In this document: positions 52,036-62,009 of the stretch, piece by piece
Position numbering within the stretch: position 1 is the first letter of the stretch
Layout of the letters: the number at the start of each line of letters is the position of its first letter
Origin: Prevotellaceae bacterium UBA4361
Lineage (GTDB): Bacteria > Bacteroidota > Bacteroidia > Bacteroidales > Bacteroidaceae
Direction: 5' to 3'
Assembly: GCA_002393575.1 (NCBI GenBank)
Contig: DGSN01000015.1
Coordinates: forward strand, 27,665 to 91,664
DNA length: 64,000 nucleotides
Translations under genes and position numbers: made by a program
Notes under the pieces: model-generated
Databases searched by the model: none
Told to the model about the DNA's origin: nothing
Seen by the model: only the letters and a program-made list of their open reading frames with translations

Positions 52036-53211
52036 ATGCTCATTTATTTATCTATTTTTTTAGTAGCTCTCATCTATTATTTCATACAAGTAGAAACGCC
52101 AACTAATGAAAAATCTTTATTGGTGTTTTTCTTGTTTCTAGCTTTTTTTATTGGCTTAGGCGACATGCAAGGTGGCTATGACCGTTATATATATTGCGAT
52201 GTATTCGACATGATTTATGACTACCGTGCAGAAGGAATGAATTTGAGCCTATTGTATAATTATGTAAACGGTACAGAATTCGGCTATTTTTTTTGGAATG
52301 TAATTATATCGTGTATAACTGCTAATAGATATATGTTTATTTTATATACAACTATTTTCATGTATATACTTTACTACATATCCTTTAAAAAATATATGCC
52401 AAATTTTCCTGTCTCATGTATGTTATTCTTAGGTCTTTTTTATTATTTTACAATGACATACCTTCGTCAATGCTTAGCAGTAGGATTTGGTTGGATTTCA
52501 ATACAATATATTTGGAAGCGCAGACCTTCTTATTTTTTCTTATATGCAACCTTAGCTTTTCTTTTTCATAATTCAGCTTCCATAATTTTTCCTTTGTATT
52601 TTATACCAATTAAAAAATATAGCCAATCAAAAGTTTTAACCGTCTTGTTCTTCTGTTTGGTTCTCGCGTTAACTCCTCTGCCATTCGCTATCATAAGTAT
52701 TTTTGGTGATGCAAGCGGTATGTCATCAAGAACAAATACGTATACAAGTAATCAAGATAATGGAGTGAGAATTGACTACCTTTTAGAGGTAGTTGTTTTC
52801 ATTTATATTATATTTAAAAATTATCACCTAATACCTAATAATAAGAAGAATCTCGTCTTTTTAAACTTATCATTTATTTTTTGTGCCATACTGCTATTCT
52901 TTGCAAGATTTGGACAAGGTGGTAGATTTGGGTGGTTCTTTTTCATTGGCTTAATTTATACTTTTACTTACTTATCCGTTCAAGCAAAATCTTTTAATTG
53001 GATGAAACCTTTTATGATGATTTTAAGCTTTGCTTTATTTTTCAGAATCACTTCGCTATGGTCATTTAACCTATGTCCATATAAAACTTTTTTAACCAAC
53101 GGTAATCCATGCGGTGCTAGTTATATTCATGATATTTGGGAATATGACCACAACTATGATCATGACAAATTTTATCGGAAGCCCTTTGTTTTATTCGGTA
53201 AAAAACAATAA
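52036..53211 (+). CDS. EpsG-family polysaccharide polymerase-like membrane protein
   Basis: 391 aa with about ten hydrophobic helices. DMQGGYDRYIYCDVFD and FEYF-like EFGYFFWNV in the first 90 residues, followed by TYLRQCLAVGFGWISI, match EpsG-family proteins, which take the Wzy role in many Bacteroidetes and Gram-positive loci. The HNSASIIFP segment (about 177-185) is also typical. It is AT-rich like its neighbours. It would polymerise the repeat units exported by the flippase at 47491. Confidence 0.85.
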   Translation: MLIYLSIFLVALIYYFIQVETPTNEKSLLVFFLFLAFFIGLGDMQGGYDRYIYCDVFDMIYDYRAEGMNLSLLYNYVNGTEFGYFFWNVIISCITANRYMFILYTTIFMYILYYISFKKYMPNFPVSCMLFLGLFYYFTMTYLRQCLAVGFGWISIQYIWKRRPSYFFLYATLAFLFHNSASIIFPLYFIPIKKYSQSKVLTVLFFCLVLALTPLPFAIISIFGDASGMSSRTNTYTSNQDNGVRIDYLLEVVVFIYIIFKNYHLIPNNKKNLVFLNLSFIFCAILLFFARFGQGGRFGWFFFIGLIYTFTYLSVQAKSFNWMKPFMMILSFALFFRITSLWSFNLCPYKTFLTNGNPCGASYIHDIWEYDHNYDHDKFYRKPFVLFGKKQ

Positions 53212-53216
53212 ACAAC

Positions 53217-54095
53217 ATGCTAATAACAATCGTAACTCCTAGTTTCAACAGAGCAGATAAGCTCCCCAATCTTTACAGTAGCCTTTGCCGACAAACTAAG
53301 AAGGATTTTATTTGGTTGGTAATAGATGATGGATCAACTGATAACAGCAAAAATATCATAGCAACATTTAACCATAAAGAATTTCCAATTCAATACATTT
53401 ATAAGGAAAATGGAGGAAAACATACTGCTCTAAATGTGGCATTTAGGGAAGTAACAACAGAACTCCTCTTTATCGTCGACAGTGATGACGTCATAACACC
53501 AGATGCTATTGAAACCATTGAAAAAGATTGGGAATCCGTTAAGGGAAAGAATCTTTGTGGAATATCCTATCTTCGTGGTTACTCAGAAACAGAAGTGATT
53601 GGTGATGAACATCCTGTGAACTATGCCATAGACACACTGATAAATGTTCGATTTAATCAAAATGTAACTGGAGATAAAGCAGAGGTCTGGAAAACATGCT
53701 GTTTGAAAGACTTACAATTTCCAGAATATGAAGGTGAAAAGTTTATAAGCGAGAGTATTCTATGGATTAAATTGGCAAAAAAGTACAAGATGCTCTTTGT
53801 CAATAAAATCATCTATATCACAGAATATTTAGAAGGTGGATTGTCGGATACAGGGAAACCATTAAGATTCCGTAGTCCTAAGTGCATGATAGATGGCTCA
53901 TTGGAAACCATGTCAGAACATTTCACTTGGAAATGGAGAATCAAAGAGACGCTTCTTTACATTGTTTATTGCAAATTTGATGGTAGAGGGTTTATGGAAA
54001 TGATAAAATGTCCATATAAAAGTTTAGTAATGCTTTGTTACTTACCTGGTATTGCTCTCTATTATTATTGGAAGAAGAAATATCAACTATCATAG
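53217..54095 (+). CDS. Family 2 glycosyltransferase
   Basis: 292 aa. LITIVTPSFNRADKLPNLYS at the N-terminus, WLVIDDGSTDNS near 33-44 and the metal site FIVDSDD near 86-92. This type, with GGKHTALNVAF, is common in capsule loci. It starts 5 nt after the EpsG-like gene. Confidence 0.9.
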   Translation: MLITIVTPSFNRADKLPNLYSSLCRQTKKDFIWLVIDDGSTDNSKNIIATFNHKEFPIQYIYKENGGKHTALNVAFREVTTELLFIVDSDDVITPDAIETIEKDWESVKGKNLCGISYLRGYSETEVIGDEHPVNYAIDTLINVRFNQNVTGDKAEVWKTCCLKDLQFPEYEGEKFISESILWIKLAKKYKMLFVNKIIYITEYLEGGLSDTGKPLRFRSPKCMIDGSLETMSEHFTWKWRIKETLLYIVYCKFDGRGFMEMIKCPYKSLVMLCYLPGIALYYYWKKKYQLS

Positions 54096-54129
54096 AGATT
54101 TCCGTATTTACCAAAGAAACTATTTACCA

Positions 54130-55113
54130 ATGAATAAATTTGAATATACCGTAGCCATTAGAACTGTAGGTAAAGCTGGTGATAAATACAAAAAAGAACT
54201 GGAGTCATTACACGCTCAAACCATTAAACCCCAAAGGATACTAGTTTTCCTTGCAGAGGGATTTGAACGTCCAAAATTTCAAGTAGGCTATGAGGAATAT
54301 ATCATAGTACCTAAAGGTTTGGTACATCAACGAGCAGCATCAACACAAGGAGTAGATACAGAATTTCTCCTAATATTAGATGATGATGTCTATTTCCCTG
54401 AAAACTCCATTGAGAAAATGCACGAGGCAATGCTCCAATATCATGCAGACGGAGTTGCACCCGACACCTTTCCAACTCAATCACTATCATTGGTAAGCAA
54501 ATTGATAGCCTACATCACCAATACTGTTTATGGACGTAAGAATGATGGTTGGGCGATAAAAATACAAAAAACAGGAGCGTTTAGTTACAACAATCACCCT
54601 CCGAAAGGTTCTTTTTTACCCACACAAAGCGCAGCAGGAACAGCATTGTTTGTCAGAACTGATGCATTTAAAAACATTCAATACGAAGACGAACAATGGA
54701 TAGACCAATTTCCCCCAGGTACATTTGGAGAAGATCAAGTTATGTTTTATAAATTATTTCGGAATGGCTATAAGATTCTAATGCAATATGACTCTGGAGT
54801 TTTGCATTTAGATGCAAGTACCAACAAGGCAAGCGAAAAGACATATCAAAAGATTTATTATCGAGCAATGTCCCAGTATTTGACTTGGCATAGGACATTA
54901 TACAGTTTGCCCAATGTGTCAAAATCAGATAAAACAGCACTTAAAGTAGCTTATGCATATCGTTTTATTCTTGGTACAATTACAAGGGCATTATTTGCCG
55001 TATTTAAACTAAAATCTAGATTCTTTACAGCACATGTTAAAGGAAATTTAGATGCAAGAAAATTTGTAAAAGGAAAAGATTACAAGAATCTACCAAGTTT
55101 TATAACAAAATAG
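54130..55113 (+). CDS. Family 2 glycosyltransferase (GT-A with DDD motif)
   Basis: 327 aa from MNKFEYTVAIRTVGKAGDKY at 54130. The ATG at 54052 lies inside the previous gene and gives an unrelated N-terminus. The metal site is LILDDDVYFP (about 77-86). GEDQVMFYKLFRNGYKI supplies the catalytic ED. It differs from the other GT2 proteins in its opening (AIRTVG instead of IIPxYN), as seen in several Bacteroidales capsule enzymes. Confidence 0.87.
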   Translation: MNKFEYTVAIRTVGKAGDKYKKELESLHAQTIKPQRILVFLAEGFERPKFQVGYEEYIIVPKGLVHQRAASTQGVDTEFLLILDDDVYFPENSIEKMHEAMLQYHADGVAPDTFPTQSLSLVSKLIAYITNTVYGRKNDGWAIKIQKTGAFSYNNHPPKGSFLPTQSAAGTALFVRTDAFKNIQYEDEQWIDQFPPGTFGEDQVMFYKLFRNGYKILMQYDSGVLHLDASTNKASEKTYQKIYYRAMSQYLTWHRTLYSLPNVSKSDKTALKVAYAYRFILGTITRALFAVFKLKSRFFTAHVKGNLDARKFVKGKDYKNLPSFITK

Positions 55114-55120
55114 CGGTAAC

Positions 55121-56149
55121 ATGAAATGGAGCATCATCATTCCTGTATATAACGTAGAACAATATCTATCGAAATGTTTAGACTCTGTCCTTCGTCAAGG
55201 ATGGAAAGAGAATGAATATGAAGTTTTACTTGTCAATGATGGGTCGAAAGATCGGTCTTTATCTATTTGTGAACAATATGCAAAGGAACACAAGAATTTC
55301 AGAATTATTAATCAAGAAAATGCGGGAGTTTCTGCTGCAAGAAACAATGGCATAGAACATGCACAAGGTGAATTTGTAGGCTTTCTTGATTCTGATGATT
55401 ATCTCTTAGACAATGGGTATTCACTTGCCACATGTCCTTTTAATAATCGTACAGATGTAGATATTATTCACTTCTATAGTAGTTACGATTTTTGGGAAAA
55501 AGAATCAATAAAAAATGATATTACATTTGACGGAACAGGTTTTGACTTTATCAATAATTTTGGACTTCCATCATTTTGCTGGCTGTTCTTTTATCGTAAG
55601 TCATTTTTAGACAAAAATAACCTAAGATTTAAGAAATATGTAGTTGGTGAAGATAGTTTATTTACAACGGCCATGCTTCTACTCAATCCAAGAATAGTAT
55701 CGACAAATGCTGATATTTATCGATATGTAGTGCGTGATGACAGTGCCACAACTCGTCGTTCCAAGGATTTTGCACGAAGATGTGTAACAGATTATTTAAA
55801 TTCAATTAATGATATTAGAATTGCAACTATTAAAAGTGAAATAAATCAATATCCACTACCTTTTAAAAGATTTATTGATACGATTAATTCCAAGAAAATG
55901 TTTGGATTTAGCCGGTTAATGACGGCTGATTATTCAAAACAAGAATACATAGATATTATCAAAAGATGTAAAGAGTCTTCCTTCTATCCAATAAAAAACT
56001 TTGCACCAACTTTAAAAAATAAAATTCAATGTAAGTTAATGAACATGACTATGGACAATTATTATATTTATAAAATTGGTTGCTTCCTTTTTAATAGAAT
56101 CATTGTTCCATACATCATGCCTAAATTAAGAGTAAGTTTTAAAAAATGA
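55121..56149 (+). CDS. Family 2 glycosyltransferase
   Basis: 342 aa. WSIIIPVYNVEQYLSKCLDS, LLVNDGSKDRSL and GFLDSDDYLLD (about 87-97), with GEDSLFTTAMLL as the ED segment. It overlaps the next gene start by ATGA (56146-56149), which suggests coupled translation. Confidence 0.9.
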   Translation: MKWSIIIPVYNVEQYLSKCLDSVLRQGWKENEYEVLLVNDGSKDRSLSICEQYAKEHKNFRIINQENAGVSAARNNGIEHAQGEFVGFLDSDDYLLDNGYSLATCPFNNRTDVDIIHFYSSYDFWEKESIKNDITFDGTGFDFINNFGLPSFCWLFFYRKSFLDKNNLRFKKYVVGEDSLFTTAMLLLNPRIVSTNADIYRYVVRDDSATTRRSKDFARRCVTDYLNSINDIRIATIKSEINQYPLPFKRFIDTINSKKMFGFSRLMTADYSKQEYIDIIKRCKESSFYPIKNFAPTLKNKIQCKLMNMTMDNYYIYKIGCFLFNRIIVPYIMPKLRVSFKK

Positions 56150-57144
56150 AAGGAACTTTTAGAGATTTTAAAGTAAAAACTTACGATATTCTATTTCGTG
56201 AGTCAAATCTTATCTGGAAATACTATAGACCTTTTTCATGGATGAAACAAAAAAAAGAAATGCGATATGTTTTTATGGCAGATGGTAAATTCTTACACGG
56301 AGGAATGTTTGATCGACTCAAAGGAATCGTTAGTATCTATGCTTTAGCTAAAGCACAAAAAAAAGACTTCAAGATTCATTTCATCCATCCATTTATACTT
56401 GAAGACTATCTGCTCCCCAATTCTTACAATTGGAGTTTGACGTATAATCAGACTTGTTCATCATCGCAATCATTAATATATAGTTATCCCCTTTCACGTC
56501 CACTATTTGGATATGGTGAATGCTATGAACCATCAAGGATTTTGAAAGACAGAAAAGGAGAAGTTCATTTTTACTATGGTTATAATTCTCTTAAAGAAAT
56601 AAATCAAAAATATGGCACATCTTTTGATTGGAGCAAATTATATAATGAACTATTCAAACCAACGCCTCACCTTCAAGAGTATATAGATTACTATAAAAAA
56701 GAAGTTGGTGACAATTATATAGCAATTCACACACGTTTTTTAAATTTATTGGGTGACAAAACAGAAACTTATATCAATCCAGAGTTGCCAAAGAACCAAC
56801 AAACGGAATTGAAAGAAAGAATAAATCAGTCCATCAGTCAGATTATGGAATTACACAAGGGCTGTAGAGTAATGATTGCCTCAGATAGCCCTAATTTTAT
56901 AGCCTTTATTCAACAAAAATATCCAGATGTATATATTGTACCAGGAGAAATATCTCATATTGGTACACATAATTCTAATGATGCTCAAAACATCAAGATG
57001 TTCGTCGATTATTATTTAATTGGAGGAGCCAAGAAAGTTTATAGTTTATGGGCTCAAGGAATGTGGAAAAGTGCTTTCCCAGAGTATGCTGCTATGATTG
57101 GTCAAACAGGCTTTGAACGTTTTGAGATAAAGTCCAATGAATAA
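56146..57144 (+). CDS. Putative fucosyltransferase-like enzyme (NodZ/O-fucosyltransferase fold)
   Basis: 332 aa. The central YIAIHTRFLNLLGDK (about 188-202) resembles the HxRxxD/G-type motif of GT-B fucosyltransferases, and VMIASDSPNFIAF (about 243-255) fits the ASD-type loop near their C-terminus. It has no DxD. The donor may be GDP-fucose, but no fucose synthesis genes are in this window, so the call rests on motif resemblance. A 124-nt gap with GTTAAC repeats follows before the next gene. Confidence 0.6.
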   Translation: MKGTFRDFKVKTYDILFRESNLIWKYYRPFSWMKQKKEMRYVFMADGKFLHGGMFDRLKGIVSIYALAKAQKKDFKIHFIHPFILEDYLLPNSYNWSLTYNQTCSSSQSLIYSYPLSRPLFGYGECYEPSRILKDRKGEVHFYYGYNSLKEINQKYGTSFDWSKLYNELFKPTPHLQEYIDYYKKEVGDNYIAIHTRFLNLLGDKTETYINPELPKNQQTELKERINQSISQIMELHKGCRVMIASDSPNFIAFIQQKYPDVYIVPGEISHIGTHNSNDAQNIKMFVDYYLIGGAKKVYSLWAQGMWKSAFPEYAAMIGQTGFERFEIKSNE

Positions 57145-57268
57145 AAACCATATAGAGTATTTTTAGATGCAAACAAAGTATATGTTAACAAAATACTATT
57201 TGGTTAACAATTTAACAAGTTGTAATCTTTAGAACCTCTTTTATAATCTCGCTACTATTTATTCTTTC

Positions 57269-58333
57269 ATGAGAATACTTCATGTAATTACATCACTTCG
57301 TACTGGAGGTGCTGAGCATTTGTTAATAGACCTTTTGCCACAACTACAAAAGTTGGGAAATGAAGTTGAACTTCTTCTTTTCGATGGAACAGCAACCCCT
57401 TTTCTTCAAGAAATGAGCAAAACGGAGATTAAAATTCATACATTGGGATATAAGATGTATGATTCAAATTATGCTCTGAAAATGATGAAATACGTAAAAG
57501 GATTCGACATCATTCATACCCACAATACTCCATGTCAATTCGCTGCAGCAATTGCCAAGTCACTATCTTTTGGAGGAGGTAAACTTGTAACCACAGAACA
57601 TAGTTCAAACAACCGTCGTCGTGGAAAATGGTATTTCAAATTACTCGACAAGTGGATGTATAATCAATATTCAAGTATCATCGTCATTTCAGACCAACCA
57701 CGCAAAAACCTTGAGAACTATATTGGGAAATTGAAAACCATAACAACCATCTATAATGGGGTAGATTTATCTAAATTTCGACTGGCACAACGTGTTAGAA
57801 AGGAAGATGGACAAGTATTAATAACTATGGTGGCAAGCTTGAGTGCAGCTAAAGATCAAGACACTATCATTAGAGCACTGAACGAATTACCCAACAATTA
57901 TAGACTACAATTAGTGGGAGATGGTCCAAGGCATAAAGAACTCGAATCATTGACGAACACCTTGCATTTAAAAGAACGTGTGAATTTCTTAGGAATACGT
58001 TCTGATATACCTCAGATTTTAGTCAATTCTGATATCAATGTAATGTCATCTCATTGGGAAGGCCTATCGCTTTCCAGCATTGAGGGCATGTCGTCTGGAC
58101 AACCTTTCATTGCAAGCGATGTGGATGGACTCCGCGAGGTGGTGAAAGGACATGGCGTATTATTTCCACATGAAGACTATCATCAATTGGCGAAGGAAAT
58201 AACACGATTGGCAGAAGACAAGGAATACGCTAACAGTATAGTACGTCAATGCCAAGCAAAAGCTGCAGAATATGATATTTCTGTCATGGCTAAAAAATAC
58301 AATGAGGTCTATAAAACTCTAATGAGCAAATGA
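57269..58333 (+). CDS. Family 4 glycosyltransferase (GT-B)
   Basis: 354 aa. It opens MRILHVITSLRTGGAEHLLI, the usual acceptor-side start. DIIHTHNTPCQ lies in the N-terminal domain. The donor site is MSSHWEGLSLSSIEGMSSGQ with IASDVDGLREVV (about 255-290), the EX7E-like region. It overlaps the next start by 4 nt. Confidence 0.9.
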   Translation: MRILHVITSLRTGGAEHLLIDLLPQLQKLGNEVELLLFDGTATPFLQEMSKTEIKIHTLGYKMYDSNYALKMMKYVKGFDIIHTHNTPCQFAAAIAKSLSFGGGKLVTTEHSSNNRRRGKWYFKLLDKWMYNQYSSIIVISDQPRKNLENYIGKLKTITTIYNGVDLSKFRLAQRVRKEDGQVLITMVASLSAAKDQDTIIRALNELPNNYRLQLVGDGPRHKELESLTNTLHLKERVNFLGIRSDIPQILVNSDINVMSSHWEGLSLSSIEGMSSGQPFIASDVDGLREVVKGHGVLFPHEDYHQLAKEITRLAEDKEYANSIVRQCQAKAAEYDISVMAKKYNEVYKTLMSK

Positions 58334-59349
58334 TTTTTGTTGACCCACGTATTAGATTCAATTATGCCACATATTATATCAAAGGTATTGAAGAAGTAAC
58401 AGGGCAACAAGTACAATTCACAGTAGAACCATTTCAGGAGATTACATGTAAAAACATTGCAGAATACTTCTCTGGAGTGCCAATTGTTGTGGATGATAAG
58501 AAGATATTCATTGACTATTGCGACTATGACTATATTCTCGATGATAGATATAACTGGTGCGATGTTTATGCCAAAGTGAATTGTACTGCGCAACAGCTGC
58601 AAGAACGTCCAAAACTACTGGCAATAGGTCCAGGATTTGGCATTCAGTTGTACTCTCCCATTAAGACTATCGTGAAGGGATGGAAAAATTATCGACTTTG
58701 CGACAGCCATTTCGGTATTCCCTTCAAACGATATTTAGGTGATTATATCTATAGTTTTGTTCGTCGCAGAAGGATAGAACAATACGAAAAACGAGATGAG
58801 ATTGTCAATGGAAACTACATTTTTCATGTTTCTATCCTTTGGAATAAACGATTACAAGACCAAACGACCAATGCACAACGTGCTGCCTTTTTAAAAGTAA
58901 GTAAAGAAATTGGAATGCATGTGGATGGTGGATTAGTATATCTTGAAAAGTCTGGAGGGGAAATAAAGAATTACTCTAAATACAAGTCAAAGTATAAGGA
59001 GTTTCTCATTTCAAAAAGAATCAATCCAGACGTTTACATAAAAAAAACAAAAAGAAGTCTCTGCGCATTCAATGCTCCTTCGGTTGGTTTATGTCATGGA
59101 TGGAAATTAGCAGAATATCTATGCATGGGAAAAGCCATCATTTCAGTTCCACTGACGCGAGAACTACCTGCTCCTATTCATTGCTTACATATAGTACATT
59201 CTCCCTCTGAAATCAAACTTGCAATAGTTGACCTCAAAACAGATGAGAAATATAGAATGCAATTAGAAAAGGATTCATTATTGTATTACAAAGAGCATCT
59301 ATCTCCTACAGCAGTGATAGAAAACATTTTGAATCATTGCAGTACATAG
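58330..59349 (+). CDS. Putative glycosyltransferase (GT-B-like C-terminal half)
   Basis: 339 aa. The N-terminal part has no clear motif and a tyrosine-rich segment (DYCDYDYILDDRYNWCDV). The C-terminal part, with CHGWKLAEYLCMGKAIISVP and IVHSPSEIK, looks like the donor-binding half of a GT-B enzyme. Position between two GT genes supports the call. Linkage and donor are unknown. Confidence 0.65.
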   Translation: MIFVDPRIRFNYATYYIKGIEEVTGQQVQFTVEPFQEITCKNIAEYFSGVPIVVDDKKIFIDYCDYDYILDDRYNWCDVYAKVNCTAQQLQERPKLLAIGPGFGIQLYSPIKTIVKGWKNYRLCDSHFGIPFKRYLGDYIYSFVRRRRIEQYEKRDEIVNGNYIFHVSILWNKRLQDQTTNAQRAAFLKVSKEIGMHVDGGLVYLEKSGGEIKNYSKYKSKYKEFLISKRINPDVYIKKTKRSLCAFNAPSVGLCHGWKLAEYLCMGKAIISVPLTRELPAPIHCLHIVHSPSEIKLAIVDLKTDEKYRMQLEKDSLLYYKEHLSPTAVIENILNHCST

Positions 59350-59352
59350 ATT

Positions 59353-60251
59353 ATGATTTTTATTATGTCAATTATTGATCAGTTCAAAGTTATTTCAGAA
59401 CGTATATATAGGTTAGAATGGAACATTGCTCTCGTTGAGAACACACTCGAAGGATTGTTTCAAGGTGAACAACTAACTTTGAAAATGCTGAAACATTCTT
59501 ATACAGACAGATGGTTTGCCGATCCGTTCATTCTATATAAGAAAGACAATAACTTTATCTGTTAGTGGAGGAATGGATGAGGAAGAAGAATAATAGCAGG
59601 ATAGCAAAACTGACTATTAACTTGGATGATTTCTCATTGGAATCGACGACTCCTGTGTTAGAAATGGAAAAGGTGTTGAGTTTTCCTGCCATCTGTCGGG
59701 AAAAAGGAAAAGTTTATGTTTATCCTGAAATGGCTGAAAATTGTTCATCAAGGATATATGAATATAACATAGAAAAAAGTCTTTGTATAGCATCAAAGAC
59801 TTTATCAAACAGGCGAGTAATCGATGGTGTGCTGACAGATTTGTTTGGTAAGACACTTCTATTTGGGACAGAAACTCCCGAATGCAATGGAAAAAGTCTA
59901 AACGTGTATAAGGAAAGTACAGATGGCTTCGAACGATACGATCAAATTCATTTTTCTGAGAATATAGCAAGAATGGCTGGAAATTTCTTCTCTTATCAAG
60001 GGAACATCTATCGTCCCGCACAGGATTGCAATAAGACTTACGGCAATGGAGTTGTAATTCAGAAATGTGATATGCAGGATGGAAAACTAAAGATGAATAA
60101 TGTACTTAGGCTTTATTCTACCGATGAGAAATATCGCTTCGGATTCCATACCTTCAACATGTATAATGATGTCATCATAGGGGATGCACTCTATTTTAAA
60201 CATCCATGGATAAGAAAAGTGGCGAAGAGTGTTTATGATTATTTTTGTTAG
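59353..60251 (+). pseudogene. Frameshifted glucosamine inositolphosphorylceramide transferase-like (GINT1 N-terminal) gene
   Basis: Two adjoining frames make one protein. The first (59353-59565, about 70 aa) ends DRWFADPFILYKKDN-NFIC at a TAG. The second, in the next frame from about 59556, continues LLVEEWMRKKNNSRIAKLTI and runs to 60251 with ICREKGKVYVYPEM and FHTFNMY. Together they match the family seen in many Bacteroidetes polysaccharide loci, where ADPFI is followed within a few residues by the VEEW segment. A single-base deletion near 59556-59560 explains the break; a sequencing error would look the same. The second half could start at the GTG at 59565, but would lack its N-terminal beta-propeller blade. 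Confidence 0.7.
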
Positions 60252-60266
60252 CGAAGGACGAAAACA

Positions 60267-61409
60267 ATGACAAGGGAAAAGAAAAAGCTAATAAAGACAT
60301 CAACAATACCGACATCACTGGATACTTTTTGTAAAGGTCAACTTAAGATGTTGTCTGAGCATTTTGAGGTGGTAGCGGTTTCATCCCTTGACAAAGAGCT
60401 CAAATTGATTGAAGAGCGAGAAGGGGTAAGGACTATCGCCGTTCCTATGGAACGGCATATATCTATTGTTAATGACTTGAAATCGCTTTACAAGATGATT
60501 CGGGTATTCCATAGGGAGAAGCCTTATATCGTTCATTCCATGACTCCGAAAGCGGGACTGATTTCTATGTTAGCAGCTAAGATTTGTGGAGTTCCCGTGA
60601 GAATGCATACTTACACGGGGTTGGTATTTCCTACTGCCACTGGTATGAAGCAGAAGATTCTGATATGGATGGACAAACTGCTTTGTGCTTGTGCCACGTA
60701 TATTAACCCTGAAGGACAAGGGGTGGCAAACGACTTGAAAAAGTTCAAGATTACAAAGAAACCACTACACATTATTGGAAATGGAAATGTGAGGGGGATT
60801 GATCCTGATTATTGGAAAAAATCTAACGATAAACGAAAGACTCAAGACGAAAGACAAAATTCCTCACTAAACTCAAAGGTTTTTACATTCGTATTTGTTG
60901 GAAGAATTGTTGGAGACAAAGGAATAAATGAGTTGATTGAGGCGTTTAAGAGACTAAAGCCTCACTCAGCTAAATTGGTTTTAGTTGGCACATTTGAAGA
61001 GAAAATTGATCCTGTAAAACCTGAGACGAAACAAGAGATAGATAGCAACCCTAATATTGAATGGGTAGGAAGACAAGCAGACGTACGTCCTTTCTATGAG
61101 CGGGCTGATGCATTCGTCTTTCCAAGTTACCGAGAGGGATTCCCTAATACTGTTTTGGAAGCAGGTGCAATGGGATTACCAAGTATCGTAACGAATATTA
61201 ATGGAGCTAACGAAATCATCATACCAGAGGAGAATGGTCTTATCATTCCAAGCATGGATACTGAAGCACTTTTTCTATCTATGCAACGGTTTATTGATGA
61301 ACCTGAACTAGTTGCAAAGATGAAAGCTAATGCTCGACCAATGATCATCGACAGATTCGAACAGAAATTTATTTGGAATGAATTATTGAATGTTTATCAA
61401 AGTTTATAA
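60267..61409 (+). CDS. Family 4 glycosyltransferase (GT-B)
   Basis: 380 aa. PYIVHSMTPKAGLISMLAA and RMHTYTGLVFPTATG are typical of the capsular GT4 group acting on lipid-linked sugars. The donor site is VFPSYREGFPNTVLEAGAMG with EX7E (about 287-306). A short low-complexity patch (NDKRKTQDERQNSSLNSK, about 190-207) separates the two halves; its DNA (ACGAAAGACTCAAGACGAAA) has the look of the local heptamer repeats. No overlap with neighbours; 15 nt after the broken gene. Confidence 0.88.
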   Translation: MTREKKKLIKTSTIPTSLDTFCKGQLKMLSEHFEVVAVSSLDKELKLIEEREGVRTIAVPMERHISIVNDLKSLYKMIRVFHREKPYIVHSMTPKAGLISMLAAKICGVPVRMHTYTGLVFPTATGMKQKILIWMDKLLCACATYINPEGQGVANDLKKFKITKKPLHIIGNGNVRGIDPDYWKKSNDKRKTQDERQNSSLNSKVFTFVFVGRIVGDKGINELIEAFKRLKPHSAKLVLVGTFEEKIDPVKPETKQEIDSNPNIEWVGRQADVRPFYERADAFVFPSYREGFPNTVLEAGAMGLPSIVTNINGANEIIIPEENGLIIPSMDTEALFLSMQRFIDEPELVAKMKANARPMIIDRFEQKFIWNELLNVYQSL

Positions 61410-61415
61410 ATAGGA

Positions 61416-62006
61416 ATGCTTTATAAATTAGCTCATTTGATTAAAGATCATATGAAATTTATATGGGATATAATAGAAAAGATGAATGCATACTTTTTTA
61501 TATTAATATATAAAAAAAAATGTCTTAACATTCAAAAAGTATTAAGTAAATACCAAAAGGATTATATTATTCGAGAGGCAAAAACTGACGATATTGATTC
61601 GTTAGTTACCTTTTTTCAGGAACAGCCAGAAGAATCTTTCAAATTTTTTCATCCCCATTCATTTGAAAAAAAGACAATATCAAAACTAATTAAGAATCCC
61701 AGCTATTTGCAGTTTCTTGTATTTTCAGACTCCAAATTAGTTGGTTATTTTTTTATGCGCTCATTTATAAATGGCAAAGCATTTAGAGGTAAAATTGTAG
61801 ATTATAGATGGAGAAATAAAGGAATAGCAAAACTAATGGGAACGATTTCAATGGATGTTGCAAAAAACATAGGTGTTCGGCTATTTGGTACAATATCTAA
61901 AGAAAATGCAGCCTCTTATATATCTGCTAAAGATGTAAATCATATCAAAGTCTTAAAAGAGTTTGATAATGGAGATTTATATATTGAATATCTTCCCAAA
62001 GACTAA
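61416..62006 (+). CDS. GNAT-family N-acetyltransferase
   Basis: 196 aa. A hydrophobic N-terminal segment (KMNAYFFILIY) is followed by the GNAT core from YIIREAKTDDIDSLVTFF (about 50-67). The acetyl-CoA loop is WRNKGIAKLMG (about 132-142), the R/Q-x-x-G-x-G/A region, followed by the NAASYISAKDVNHIKV helix. It may acetylate an amino sugar, as GNAT enzymes beside a PglC-type transferase do. It is the last strongly AT-rich gene; the next begins 3 nt later. Confidence 0.85.
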   Translation: MLYKLAHLIKDHMKFIWDIIEKMNAYFFILIYKKKCLNIQKVLSKYQKDYIIREAKTDDIDSLVTFFQEQPEESFKFFHPHSFEKKTISKLIKNPSYLQFLVFSDSKLVGYFFMRSFINGKAFRGKIVDYRWRNKGIAKLMGTISMDVAKNIGVRLFGTISKENAASYISAKDVNHIKVLKEFDNGDLYIEYLPKD

Positions 62007-62009
62007 TTT

